In this document: piece after piece, positions 1 to 7,742 of the stretch
How the letters are laid out: each line of letters opens with the position of its first letter
Position numbering within the stretch: the stretch's first letter is position 1
From: Phycisphaerales bacterium
GTDB taxonomy: Bacteria; Planctomycetota; Phycisphaerae; Phycisphaerales; UBA1924
NCBI GenBank assembly: GCA_020849615.1
Contig: JADLFW010000006.1
Location: 1 to 64,000 of the forward strand
Reading direction: 5' to 3'
DNA length: 64,000 nt
Notes under the pieces: generated by a model
Told to the model about the DNA's origin: nothing
Databases searched by the model: none
What the model saw: the letters and a program-made list of their open reading frames with translations, nothing else
Made by a program: the position numbers and the translations under genes

Positions 1-1
1 C

Positions 2-127
2 CTAGGTTCTGTTTGACGGATGCCTTTAGGTGGCCCGGCTCTCCGAGCCGGGCATGGGAACACCGATGGAAATGCACGGTTCGGAGAACCGTGCCACCCC
101 GGAATCGATCCGTCAAACACGACCTAG
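2..127. repeat. REP-pair / MITE-like inverted-repeat element
   Basis: Two 20-nt arms (2-21 and 108-127) are inverted copies matching at 18 of 20 positions, and both end in CTAG. They enclose two perfect 8-bp hairpins: 33-53 (arms gcccggct/agccgggc, loop ctccg) and 74-94 (arms gcacggtt/aaccgtgc, loop cggag). The second hairpin unit is an inverted, diverged version of the first, with the shared core GGTGGCnCGGyTCTCCG. The whole segment can therefore fold as one long stem carrying two hairpins. This is the architecture of paired REP sequences or a small non-autonomous element. The right arm supplies the TAG stop of the gene at 124-936. No transposase is visible in the window and no second copy was noticed. 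Confidence 0.7.
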
Positions 128-936
128 CCCCGGCGCTTCGGCAGCCACAAGTCCGCGATCAGCAGCACGAGCGTCAGCCCCGTGCAGCTGTTGAACACAC
201 CGCCGCCGATGAGCAGGATGTAGACCCCGGCCATCGACCGCTGCGCGATCCACCAGCCGCCGATGTCGGCTAGGAGCCCGAGCCCCATCAGCAGGATCAG
301 CACGCTCACCAGCCCGCGCGGCCAGCGCGAGAGCAGCAAAAGCCCCGTCAGCGCGATCCCCAGCGTCCCCAGCGCCAGCGCGTGGGCGTGCGTCGAGATG
401 ATGAGCACCCGCGTCGGCGTCGGGCTGAGCTGCTTCGAGAACGCGACTTTCTTGACATCCTCCCACTGGTCCAGCGGGATGGCCCGGGCCTTGTCGGCGT
501 CCGGGCCCGTCGCCGCCGATTTCTTGGAGTGGCACTCGATGCAGTTCTTGGCGATGAGATCGAGTGGGTTGAACTCGCCCGCATCGATGTTGTCGTACTC
601 CTCGAACAGGAGCGGGTTGCCGCCCGCCGGGAACTGCCCCTTGGCGTCCTTCGGGCCTTGGAGCCACGCCAGCAGCGCCTCGCGTTCCTTGGCGGCCATC
701 TTCTCGGGGTGGTTGCGCTGCAGCGCCTTGATGAACGGCGCCGGCGCGGTCACCCCGTGGTAGGCCCCCGCGATATCGGTGACGGTCAGCTTGGGCTGCT
801 CATCACGGTTGGAGTAGTGGTTGTAGATGTACGCGACCGAGGCCGCCAGCCCGCCCATCAGCACCAGCAGGAACCCCGTCAGCCCCAGCCGGGCCGTGCA
901 GGGCAGCGAACGCAGTTGGAAGTTTGCGTCGGTCAT
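124..936 (-). CDS. membrane protein with a c-type heme motif
   Basis: A 270-aa protein with an N-terminal membrane segment (about residues 13-35). An exported domain follows with one CxxCH heme-c motif (CIECH, about residue 134), then three or four hydrophobic helices in the last 110 residues. The layout suggests a membrane-anchored monoheme cytochrome-like protein with its heme domain outside the membrane. I do not recognise the family and the electron partner is unknown. The ATG at 936 is preferred: the longer open frame upstream translates only a heptamer repeat. It lies downstream of a Gfo/Idh oxidoreductase on the same strand, separated by the repeats at 961-1035. Its TAG stop lies inside the arm of the inverted-repeat element, so insertion of that element may have reset the C-terminus. 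Confidence 0.7.
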   Translation of the reverse strand: MTDANFQLRSLPCTARLGLTGFLLVLMGGLAASVAYIYNHYSNRDEQPKLTVTDIAGAYHGVTAPAPFIKALQRNHPEKMAAKEREALLAWLQGPKDAKGQFPAGGNPLLFEEYDNIDAGEFNPLDLIAKNCIECHSKKSAATGPDADKARAIPLDQWEDVKKVAFSKQLSPTPTRVLIISTHAHALALGTLGIALTGLLLLSRWPRGLVSVLILLMGLGLLADIGGWWIAQRSMAGVYILLIGGGVFNSCTGLTLVLLIADLWLPKRRG

Positions 937-960
937 GGCGGAGAGCTTAGCGGAACTCGG

Positions 961-1035
961 CATTCGGCATTCGGCATCCGGCATTCGGTCCAATCCCCAA
1001 TGCCCAGTGCCCAGTGCCCAGTGCCCACTGCCCAC
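961..1035. repeat. two adjacent heptanucleotide tandem arrays
   Basis: Positions 961-988 hold four copies of CATTCGG (the third reads CATCCGG). After a short spacer, 1001-1035 holds five copies of TGCCCAG or TGCCCAC. Both arrays have a 7-bp period. The first unit type is identical to the 11-copy array at 48797-48873. On the minus strand the unit reads CCGAATG, so each exact copy supplies an ATG about 25-50 nt upstream of the cytochrome-like gene start at 936. Confidence 0.9.
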
Positions 1036-1050
1036 TGCCTCCGGCCTCTC

Positions 1051-2283
1051 CTATCCCACCTTCAGCATCGACTCATCGATCTTGATCTCTCCGCCCTTGG
1101 CCACCGCCTGGTTGGCCAGGATCGCCACCACCGCCGTCCGGTACCCATCCGCCGCCGAGCACACCGCGGGCTTCTTCTCAGTGATGCACTTCACGAAGTC
1201 CGCCAGGGCGTAGTACAGAGAGCTGTTCGGCAGGCCCACACCCTCCTTCAGCTTGCCCTGCTCGGCCAGCTGCGTCGCCCCCGCGATCAGCGTGATCCCC
1301 GCCTCGTTGTAGATCTGCTGCTTGTTGGCGTACACCTCCCACCCCTGCGTCGGTGCATCGGCCTCCTTGAACATCCACGCGTGCGACCACGCCAGCCGGA
1401 TCGACGAGTTCGATCCCTCAAACACCTCGTACTTGCCCTCGTACGAGCTCGCCAGCGTCGTCGAATAGATGAACCGCGCCCCATCCTCGAACGCGAACTC
1501 CGCCAGCACCGTGTCGGCGATCTCGCGCCCGTCCGTGTGCAGGCGGATCCCGCCCGTGGCCCGCACGCTCACCGGGTGGCGGTTGCGGTACCAGTGCACG
1601 ACATCCAGCTGGTGCGACCCGATCTCGCCCATCAAGCCCGTCGAGAGCTCCCTGTCCAGCCGCCAGTTCAGCACCTTCTCCCGGGCCGGGTCGGGCGAGC
1701 CCACCCGCCACGTCGTCTTCTGGTTGCACTGGGCCCGCATCATCACCATGTCCTTGAACGCATCGGTCCGGAAGAACGACCTCGCCAACTGGTACACCGG
1801 GTTGCTCCGCCCCTCGTGCCCCACCGCGAACACTGTCTTGGCCCCCGCCGCCGCCGTCGCGATCGCCTTGGCATCCTCGATCGTGTGCGCCAGCGGCGCT
1901 TCGCAGTACACGTGCCGCCCGGCCGACACCGCATCCAGCGCGATCGCCTTGTGCGCGTGCGTCGGCGTTGCGATGATCACCCCCGACAGGTCCTTCACCT
2001 TGTCGAGCATCGCCCGGTGGTCCTCGAAGCCTTCAGCATCCCCGGCCCGCGACTTGACCCCGCTCAGGCGCGTCGCGTCGTTGTCGCAGACCGCCGCCAC
2101 CTTGATCCCCTCGATCTTCGCGAGTTCGGCCAGGATGGCCCGGCCCTGCCGGCCCCCGCCCACCAGCCCGAGCTTCAGCGGCTCGATCAGGATCGGCGCT
2201 GCCGGAAGTTCGGATGGGAACAGCGACACCGCGGCCAATCCGCCCGCGGCCACCAGGAACTGACGACGGTCCATCTCGGTCAT
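1051..2283 (-). CDS. Tat-exported Gfo/Idh/MocA family oxidoreductase
   Basis: A 410-aa protein that begins with a Tat-type signal (DRRQFLVAAGG). An N-terminal NAD(P)-binding Rossmann domain follows, with the glycine loop GLVGGGRQGRA near residue 40. The family motif around 'CEAPLAHT' sits near residue 130 and corresponds to the EKP region of the superfamily. The C-terminal alpha/beta domain contains 'GEIGSHQLDVVHW', a usual substrate-side motif with conserved His. Members oxidise or reduce sugars and inositols; this substrate is not predictable. The ATG at 2283 is chosen because AAGGGGAG lies 9 nt upstream; a TTG two codons earlier is poorly spaced. It starts 28 nt after the apbE stop, so the two are probably co-transcribed. 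Confidence 0.88.
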   Translation of the reverse strand: MTEMDRRQFLVAAGGLAAVSLFPSELPAAPILIEPLKLGLVGGGRQGRAILAELAKIEGIKVAAVCDNDATRLSGVKSRAGDAEGFEDHRAMLDKVKDLSGVIIATPTHAHKAIALDAVSAGRHVYCEAPLAHTIEDAKAIATAAAGAKTVFAVGHEGRSNPVYQLARSFFRTDAFKDMVMMRAQCNQKTTWRVGSPDPAREKVLNWRLDRELSTGLMGEIGSHQLDVVHWYRNRHPVSVRATGGIRLHTDGREIADTVLAEFAFEDGARFIYSTTLASSYEGKYEVFEGSNSSIRLAWSHAWMFKEADAPTQGWEVYANKQQIYNEAGITLIAGATQLAEQGKLKEGVGLPNSSLYYALADFVKCITEKKPAVCSAADGYRTAVVAILANQAVAKGGEIKIDESMLKVG

Positions 2284-2311
2284 GGGCAACAGCTCCCCTT
2301 CAAGGATCTCA

Positions 2312-3265
2312 TCACGAGCGGATCAGGGTAGCGGCGTGCGGGCCATCGATCCGCCACGGCCCGGCGCCATCCTCGCCCGGGCCGATCAGCGAAGTCAGCC
2401 CGGGGGGCATCCCCTGGGGCCGGGCCTGCTCCACCAGCACCGCCGTCGACCACGCATCCGCGAGCGCGCACGACTCACCCACCACCGCCGCAAGGCCCAC
2501 TCCATCCGCCGAACGCCCCGTGCGCGGGTCCAGCACGTGCCCGTGCACCCCGGATGCATCCTCAACGGCCCGCCCCGCGCCCGCCGACACCCCCAGCGAC
2601 ACATCCCGCAGCACCACCGTCGGATCGCCGGGCTTCACGCCCAGCTTGACGGGCCAGCCTTCCGCGCCGGGACACGCTCCCAGCCCCATCACGCTGCTCG
2701 TCCCGCCGTGAAGCAGCGCCCCCGAAATCCCCCCCTCACGCAGGATCCGCGCGGCCCGGTCGATCGCCCACCCCTTCCCAACCGCGCCGAGTTCGATCCC
2801 CACGCCGGGCCCGGCAAACCGCGCCGTCCGGGCCCGCGCATCCAGTTCCACCTTGTCAAACCCCGTTACGGCCCGCGCCCGCGCGATCGCATCCTCTTCC
2901 CGCGCCTGATCCCGAAACCCCGAGGCCCGCATGAGCGCCGCCACCGTGGGATCAAACGCGCCCCCCGATGCCGCCCACACCTCGCGGCAGAGCTCCAGCA
3001 GCGCGAAGAACTCCGGATCACAGGTGACGGGCCCGGGCCAGGCCCGGGCGTTCAGATGCGACACGAAGCTCCCGCGGTCGAACCAGCTCAGCCGGTCATG
3101 CCAATGCCTGATCTCCTCGATCGCCTCCTCACCCACCGCGCGAAGCCGCCTCTCATCATCACCCAGCAGCACGAGCTCGAAGCGCGTGCCCATCGCGCTG
3201 ACCGCGAGCGTGACAGGCGTGACAGGCGTGACAGGCGTGACTGGCAAATCGGGCGGAATGGGCAT
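2312..3265 (-). CDS. apbE: FAD:protein FMN transferase (ApbE family)
   Basis: ApbE-family enzymes transfer FMN from FAD to Thr/Ser of target proteins such as Nqr/Rnf subunits and other exported flavoproteins. Visible signatures are the N-terminal strand ending in AMGTRFEL (about residues 24-31), the 'GGAFDPTV' motif near residue 100, the 'ELGAVGKGWAIDRA' active-site region near residue 175, and 'HVLDPRTGRSADG' near residue 240. The length of 317 aa is normal. No lipobox or signal peptide is seen. The N-terminus contains four Val-Thr-Pro units encoded by a 9-bp tandem repeat. No flavin-acceptor protein was recognised nearby. The Gfo/Idh gene follows after 28 nt. Confidence 0.9.
   Translation of the reverse strand: MPIPPDLPVTPVTPVTPVTLAVSAMGTRFELVLLGDDERRLRAVGEEAIEEIRHWHDRLSWFDRGSFVSHLNARAWPGPVTCDPEFFALLELCREVWAASGGAFDPTVAALMRASGFRDQAREEDAIARARAVTGFDKVELDARARTARFAGPGVGIELGAVGKGWAIDRAARILREGGISGALLHGGTSSVMGLGACPGAEGWPVKLGVKPGDPTVVLRDVSLGVSAGAGRAVEDASGVHGHVLDPRTGRSADGVGLAAVVGESCALADAWSTAVLVEQARPQGMPPGLTSLIGPGEDGAGPWRIDGPHAATLIRS
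3210..3245. repeat. 9-bp tandem repeat in apbE
   Basis: Three exact copies of GTGACAGGC plus a fourth reading GTGACTGGC, in frame with apbE. They encode a Val-Thr-Pro repeat just before the first conserved strand. A 9-bp unit changes length without breaking the frame. Confidence 0.9.
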
Positions 3266-3304
3266 GACCCCCGAGCATATTGCCGGGCGCGGTCCCTTGA
3301 GCTG

Positions 3305-4444
3305 CTATTTCCGCCGCCGCGCCGCTTTCCTGGCGGTCTTGGATGCGGCTCTTGCCCGGGGCTTCCCGCCCGCGCGGGCCTTCGCGCTGGTCTTGACCTT
3401 CGCGCCGCGCGGCCGGGCCGATGATCCCCAGTTGTGCGGCGCCAGCCCCGTCGGTTGGCGCTTGCGAGATTGTCCGGTCGGTTTCGAGATGGCCCTTGTC
3501 GCGGCCTTCGGGGTCACGCCCAGGTCCCGCAGGACATCCTCGGGCGTTCCCGCCGGGCCCACCCCCAGCCGCGCCGCCATCGCGCGGGCATCGATCGGGG
3601 CCCGCTGCTTGACATCCGTGTTGTCAAAAAAGTTGTAGATGTCGCGCCCGCCGGCCCGCCGGATTGATGCGGGCGTGCCCATCGGCGGTGAAACCCTGCG
3701 GGCGCCCTCGGGCTCACCGCCGTCGCGCCAAGCCTCGATCTTGCGCGCCCAGGCGCCGATCTCCTCGGTCGTGTACCCGCTCGCGTAGAGCTCGCGGGCG
3801 CCGTGCAGCCGGATGTAGACCCAGTCAGCGGTGACATCCTCCGTGGTCGGAAACTTGCTCGCGGAGTCGGCGATGACCACCGCGATGTTGTGCTCCCGTG
3901 CGAGCGCGATGAACCCGTCGGTCAAGAAGCTCTCATGACGGAACTCGACCGCGTGCCGCACGGGCCGCCGGGCGTCGGCCTCAACCTCGGCGCGGTCCTT
4001 CATCCACGGCTCGTGCTTCTTCGCCAGGCGGGCCATCTCGACGGTGTCGCGGGGCAGCAGGTCCAGGAACGCCCGGAATCGGTCCGCATCGAAACGCATG
4101 AACGGCGGGAACTGCCACAGGACCGGGCCGAGCTTCTCTCGCAGCGCCAGCGGCCCCGACGCGAAGAAGTTGGCAAGCGTGCCGGCGATGTCCTTGAGCC
4201 GCCGCTCGTGCGTGATTCGCTTGTGGGCCTTCATCGAGAACACAAAGCCGGGCGGAGTCTGCCCATGCCAGTTTCTGAAGCTGGCGGGCCGCTGGAGCGA
4301 ATAGAACGACCCGTTGAGCTCGAGCGCGTTGAACCGGCGCGAGGCGTACGCCAGCTCGTGCTTCTGCGGCAGCCCGGCCGGGTAGAAGTTGCCCCGCCAG
4401 GGCGGGTAGGTCCAGCCGGAGATGCCGACGCGGACTTCGGCCAC
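3305..4444 (-). CDS. DUF72 family protein with a basic tail
   Basis: The first 240 residues match the DUF72 (YecE) family: 'VGISGWTYPPWRGNFYP' at the N-terminus, 'FNALELNGSFY' near residue 40, 'FVFSMKAHKRITH' near residue 67, and a TIM-barrel-like end with 'DWVYIRLHG' and 'NNT/NFFDN'-type motifs. The biochemical role of the family is not established. After the core, a 90-residue tail becomes very rich in Lys, Arg and Ala, possibly a nucleic-acid-binding or disordered extension. The start is a GTG with no clear Shine-Dalgarno sequence. It is transcribed from the same strand as apbE but separated from it by 39 nt. Confidence 0.85.
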   Translation of the reverse strand: MAEVRVGISGWTYPPWRGNFYPAGLPQKHELAYASRRFNALELNGSFYSLQRPASFRNWHGQTPPGFVFSMKAHKRITHERRLKDIAGTLANFFASGPLALREKLGPVLWQFPPFMRFDADRFRAFLDLLPRDTVEMARLAKKHEPWMKDRAEVEADARRPVRHAVEFRHESFLTDGFIALAREHNIAVVIADSASKFPTTEDVTADWVYIRLHGARELYASGYTTEEIGAWARKIEAWRDGGEPEGARRVSPPMGTPASIRRAGGRDIYNFFDNTDVKQRAPIDARAMAARLGVGPAGTPEDVLRDLGVTPKAATRAISKPTGQSRKRQPTGLAPHNWGSSARPRGAKVKTSAKARAGGKPRARAASKTARKAARRRK

Positions 4445-4515
4445 GGGGCAGTGTATGGGCCGCCGCGGCGGAGCGGACGCTAGTCCGCATTGTCAATGGC
4501 GCAGCGCAGGGAATG

Positions 4516-4544
4516 AAAAACCACCCCTGCTCTCCAAGGGTGGT
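4516..4544 (-). terminator. Rho-independent terminator
   Basis: On the minus strand, ACCACCC pairs with GGGTGGT across an 11-nt loop, followed by TTTTT. It lies 25 nt past the stop of the sorting-tail protein gene at 4569-5180. Confidence 0.8.
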
Positions 4545-4568
4545 CGGATCGCTCCAGCGCCGAGAACG

Positions 4569-5180
4569 TCATCGCCGCAGTCGCCGCGCGGCGACGAGCC
4601 CGCCGGCCCCCAGCAGCGCCATCGCTCCCGGCGCGGGCACCGCCGTGATGACCCGCACCTCCGTGAACTCGTGGGCCGGGCTGCTGCTGATGAAGTCAAA
4701 GTGGAGCGTGTCGAGCGTTCCCGGCAGAATCCGGACCGTGCTGCCGATGTCGAGCAACCGGCCCGGGTGCCCGCTCAGGTACACCGTTGGCGGCAGCCCG
4801 CAGACCGGATCGCTCATCGCCAGCCGCGTCCCGTCGAAGATGACGCCGATGATCGGGCCGTTGAACTGCACCGAGCCCGAAGCGCTGATGCCCGAGTGAT
4901 CGGTCGTCCAGTGGATCATGTGGCTGCTGATGAGCCCGGTGTACGTGGTCGGCGCTGCGGGCGGCGCGACCCACGGGCCCGCGCCCATGTCCATGCTCAG
5001 CGACGTCACCGAGATGTTCTGCTGCTCATCCCAGGCGAAGGCAAAGGGCGGAGAGAGCAGGCTCGTCGGGCCGGCCGGGGGCGTGGGCAGCAGCGTGACT
5101 CCGCCGCTGACGCCGATGATGGCAGCGCCGGCCCTGGTGCAGATCAACGCGGCCGCGAAGCAGGAAAGCAAGCATTTCAT
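4569..5180 (-). CDS. secreted protein with PEP-CTERM-like (PAP) sorting tail
   Basis: A 203-aa exported protein. It has an N-terminal signal peptide (about residues 1-19, ending ...RAGA) and a central domain of about 160 residues that I do not recognise. A C-terminal tail reads VPAPGAMALLGAGGLVAARRLRR. This is the tripartite exosortase/PEP-CTERM layout (short motif, hydrophobic helix, Arg cluster), but with Ala in place of the Glu of PEP. An AAGGAGA Shine-Dalgarno precedes the ATG. It is paralogous to the upstream gene at 5273-5983: both share an 'SSH/NSH-x-IH-x-TT' block and the strand 'NISxTxxx' after an Ala-Trp. Function is unknown; a cell-surface location is inferred. Confidence 0.8.
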   Translation of the reverse strand: MKCLLSCFAAALICTRAGAAIIGVSGGVTLLPTPPAGPTSLLSPPFAFAWDEQQNISVTSLSMDMGAGPWVAPPAAPTTYTGLISSHMIHWTTDHSGISASGSVQFNGPIIGVIFDGTRLAMSDPVCGLPPTVYLSGHPGRLLDIGSTVRILPGTLDTLHFDFISSSPAHEFTEVRVITAVPAPGAMALLGAGGLVAARRLRR

Positions 5181-5272
5181 CGTGGTCTCCTTGGTAAGTA
5201 GGACGCGGGCACAGCCGCCCGCCCTGAATGAGGTCGAACCGGTGCACGGCGGGATGTTCCCCGGGAAGGCGA

Positions 5273-5983
5273 TCAGGCAGGTTGCGGCACGGGGCCGCGG
5301 CGGCGCCGGGCCGCCCTCAACACGGGGAGCGCGAGGATCGACGCGGCTCCCGGCGCGGGCACCGCCGTCCAGACGCGCACCTCCTGCACCGGGTCGTAGA
5401 ACCCCGGTGACATGGCGTTGACCGTGAGCGTGATCGTCTTGAAGTTGATGATCACGGAGTCGAAGGTCGTGTCAAATCCCCGCTCGCCCCCCGGGTGGAA
5501 CTGCCCGGGCGACGCCGTGGTGACGCTGCACGCCGAATCCGTCTGCCGGAGCCACAGCGCCATCGGCGCGATCACCGCGACGATGGGCTGGTCGAACGTG
5601 ATCGAGCAGGTCTTGGAGACCGGATTCCCCGGCACCGCGGTCCACGTCGTCATGTGGATGTAGTGGCTGTTCACCACGCCGCTGTACACGGCCGACGGGG
5701 AGAACGGCGAGCTGTCGGGGTTGCTCGTGGTGTCCACCACATGCGTGATCGAGATGTTGGTGCGCTCATTCCAGGCGTAGAAGTTGGTGGATGGCAGCGA
5801 CGGGATGTACCCCGTGGGCACGCTGACGATGACGGGCCCGGTCGTGCTCACGATCGCCCCCGACGCGCCCGGCGCAAACACCGCCCCCGCGAGCGCCAGA
5901 AGCAGCGCGGCCGCCCGCGAGCGGTCCACACGCGACGCCGTGTCCAGCACACAACCTTCCGTCCAGCGGTTTGTAGCATTCAT
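5273..5983 (-). CDS. paralogous secreted protein with PAP sorting tail
   Basis: A 236-aa exported protein paralogous to the gene at 4569-5180 (shared 'AWxExxNISxTxVVDT/MD' and 'NSHYIHMTTW' blocks). A long hydrophobic signal segment (about residues 22-42) precedes the mature domain. The C-terminus carries VPAPGAASILALPVLRAARRRR followed by eight extra residues (GPVPQPA), unusual because such tails normally end in the Arg cluster. The ATG at 5983 is chosen because GTGGAG lies 7 nt upstream; the longer open frame adds a Pro/Arg-rich stretch without signal character. The two genes are 92 nt apart on one strand and look like a tandem duplication. Confidence 0.75.
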   Translation of the reverse strand: MNATNRWTEGCVLDTASRVDRSRAAALLLALAGAVFAPGASGAIVSTTGPVIVSVPTGYIPSLPSTNFYAWNERTNISITHVVDTTSNPDSSPFSPSAVYSGVVNSHYIHMTTWTAVPGNPVSKTCSITFDQPIVAVIAPMALWLRQTDSACSVTTASPGQFHPGGERGFDTTFDSVIINFKTITLTVNAMSPGFYDPVQEVRVWTAVPAPGAASILALPVLRAARRRRGPVPQPA

Positions 5984-6117
5984 GGCTTTGCTCCACGGGC
6001 CGATCGCCGCTCCACGGCCCGTCCGGGCCTGCCGCGTCGGCCTTCTGTGAAGGATGCGGCGCAGCCCGGGCCGGTCTTGCACAACGAAGCGAGGATCCCG
6101 CCGCGCTCGCCGGCAAA

Positions 6118-6149
6118 GAAAAACCGCGACGGGCGCGGGCCCGTCGCGG
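6118..6149 (-). terminator. Rho-independent terminator
   Basis: On the minus strand, a perfect 10-bp stem (CCGCGACGGG/CCCGTCGCGG) with a 6-nt loop is followed by TTTTTCTTT. It lies about 30 nt past the stop of the Gfo/Idh gene at 6179-7516. Confidence 0.85.
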
Positions 6150-6178
6150 TGATCGGTCATCGCTGCTTGCGGCTGCGG

Positions 6179-7516
6179 CTACTGCTTCTTCACCGCCATC
6201 GTCTTGGGATCAAACGTCCACGCCCCGCCCTCCCACAGGCTGCGGGTCGCCAGGTCCACGATCACCATGACCTTCAGCCCGCTCTCGACATCCGCCTCGG
6301 GCTTCTTCCTCGTGCGGATGCACTCGAGCCAGTTCATGCGGTGCTGGTCCTGGTCATCGCCGATGCTGGGCAGCTGCGGCTTGCGCTCCTCGGCATCCTC
6401 GGCGTACGGCTTCTGCGGCGTGAAGCGCAGCGAGCCGTCCGTCACCTCGATATTGCCCTTGGGCCCGCGGATCATCGGCGTCAGCCCCGTGTCGTTGGTC
6501 GTCGCCCCCATCACGATCATCTGGTGGCCCGTCTCGAACTCCGCCAGGATGTTCAGCGTGTCGTGGTTCTCCATCGTCTTGTCGATGATGTGCGCCCCGC
6601 TCGCCGTCACCCGCACGGGCCAGCCCTGGTCCATCGCCATCATCAGCGGCGTCATCACGTGCACCAACAGGTCGCCGATGATCCCCGTGCTCGTCCGGCG
6701 GTAGCGCCGCCAGCGGTTTAGTACGTACGGGTCAAACGGCATCGAGCCGATCGGCCCGCACCACTTCTCCCAGTCCACATCCTTCCCCGCCTGCCACTTG
6801 GGATCGACCTCGTAGTAGTTCCACTCGCCCTTGGGCGAGTTGCGGCAGTACGAGGTCTGCGAGCACGTCGGCGTCCCGATCAGCCCCTCGCGGATCCACT
6901 TCCGCGCCTCGTGGTACGCCGGCAGCGCCATCTTCTGCGTCCCCACCTGCACGATCACGTCCGGGTGCGACTTGGCCACTTCCGCCAGCTTCATCGCGTC
7001 GGTGAGGTTCAGGCACATCGGCTTCTCGCAGTACACATCCTTGCCCGCCAGCACCGCGTCGATCGCGTGCTGCGCGTGCCAGTGCTCGGGGCTGGCGATC
7101 AGCACCCCGTGGATGTCATCCCGCTTCAGCAGCTCCTTGTAATCCGCGTACTTGGTGATCTCGACGCCCTTCTGCCACTCCTCCGTCAGCCGCTTGTGGG
7201 CCCGGTCCAGGTTCCTCGGCCACGGGTCGGCCAGCGCCACGATCTGCACCTTGGCCTGCCGCGCGGTGTTCAGGTTGGCGAACGCCGCGCAGTGCCCCGT
7301 CCCCATCCCGCCCGTGCCGATCACCGCCATCCGGATGACCTCGCCCTCCTTCGGCGGCTTGACCGGCCGGCCCGGCAGCACCTCGAACCGGGGTGCGGCC
7401 GCGACCGCCGCATTCCCGATCACTGTTGCAGCGCCCGCAGCGCCGGCCGTCCAGGCCAGAAACTCACGGCGCGACCTCCGCTCTTCGGCGTTCATTCCGT
7501 TCAACCGGTCCAGCAT
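6179..7516 (-). CDS. Tat-exported Gfo/Idh/MocA family oxidoreductase
   Basis: A 445-aa protein. A Tat signal (RRSRREFLAWTAGAAG, about residues 11-27) precedes a Rossmann domain with the loop VIGTGGMGTGH near residue 65. The NAD(P)-side motif 'DVYCEKPMCLNLTDAM' lies near residue 150 and contains the catalytic-region Glu-Lys-Pro. A C-terminal domain with 'WEKWCGP' and 'NRWRRYRRTSTGIIGDLLVHV' is typical of the large planctomycete expansion of this family. It probably acts on a sugar or polyol outside the cytoplasm. The ATG at 7516 is chosen because AAAGGA lies 6 nt upstream. It is a single-gene unit with its own terminator and is only distantly similar to the oxidoreductase at 1051-2283. Confidence 0.88.
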   Translation of the reverse strand: MLDRLNGMNAEERRSRREFLAWTAGAAGAATVIGNAAVAAAPRFEVLPGRPVKPPKEGEVIRMAVIGTGGMGTGHCAAFANLNTARQAKVQIVALADPWPRNLDRAHKRLTEEWQKGVEITKYADYKELLKRDDIHGVLIASPEHWHAQHAIDAVLAGKDVYCEKPMCLNLTDAMKLAEVAKSHPDVIVQVGTQKMALPAYHEARKWIREGLIGTPTCSQTSYCRNSPKGEWNYYEVDPKWQAGKDVDWEKWCGPIGSMPFDPYVLNRWRRYRRTSTGIIGDLLVHVMTPLMMAMDQGWPVRVTASGAHIIDKTMENHDTLNILAEFETGHQMIVMGATTNDTGLTPMIRGPKGNIEVTDGSLRFTPQKPYAEDAEERKPQLPSIGDDQDQHRMNWLECIRTRKKPEADVESGLKVMVIVDLATRSLWEGGAWTFDPKTMAVKKQ

Positions 7517-7742
7517 CTGCGGTCCTTTCGTTCTCTCGGTGATGACGGGCGACACTTTGGGGTCCGGGGTTCGGGGTCCGGGCTCAGGATTCCGGGGCGA
7601 TCAGCTCCGAACAGCCCCGGCAGAGGCCCTCCCGCGCCGGGCCTTCCAGACTAACGCAAGTACGCCCGCCGGGAAACCGCTCTCATCCCCGTTGCTGCGC
7701 CGGGGATAGTCCCGATTCCACGATCCTGTGGAGCCCCTGGCG

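Noticed and set aside
13..273. An 86-codon plus-strand open frame at the left edge
   Set aside because: It runs through the inverted-repeat element and then antisense to the cytochrome-like gene; no coding signature.
937..1035. N-terminal extension of the cytochrome-like protein
   Set aside because: It would translate the heptamer arrays, and the conserved signal-anchor starts after the ATG at 936.
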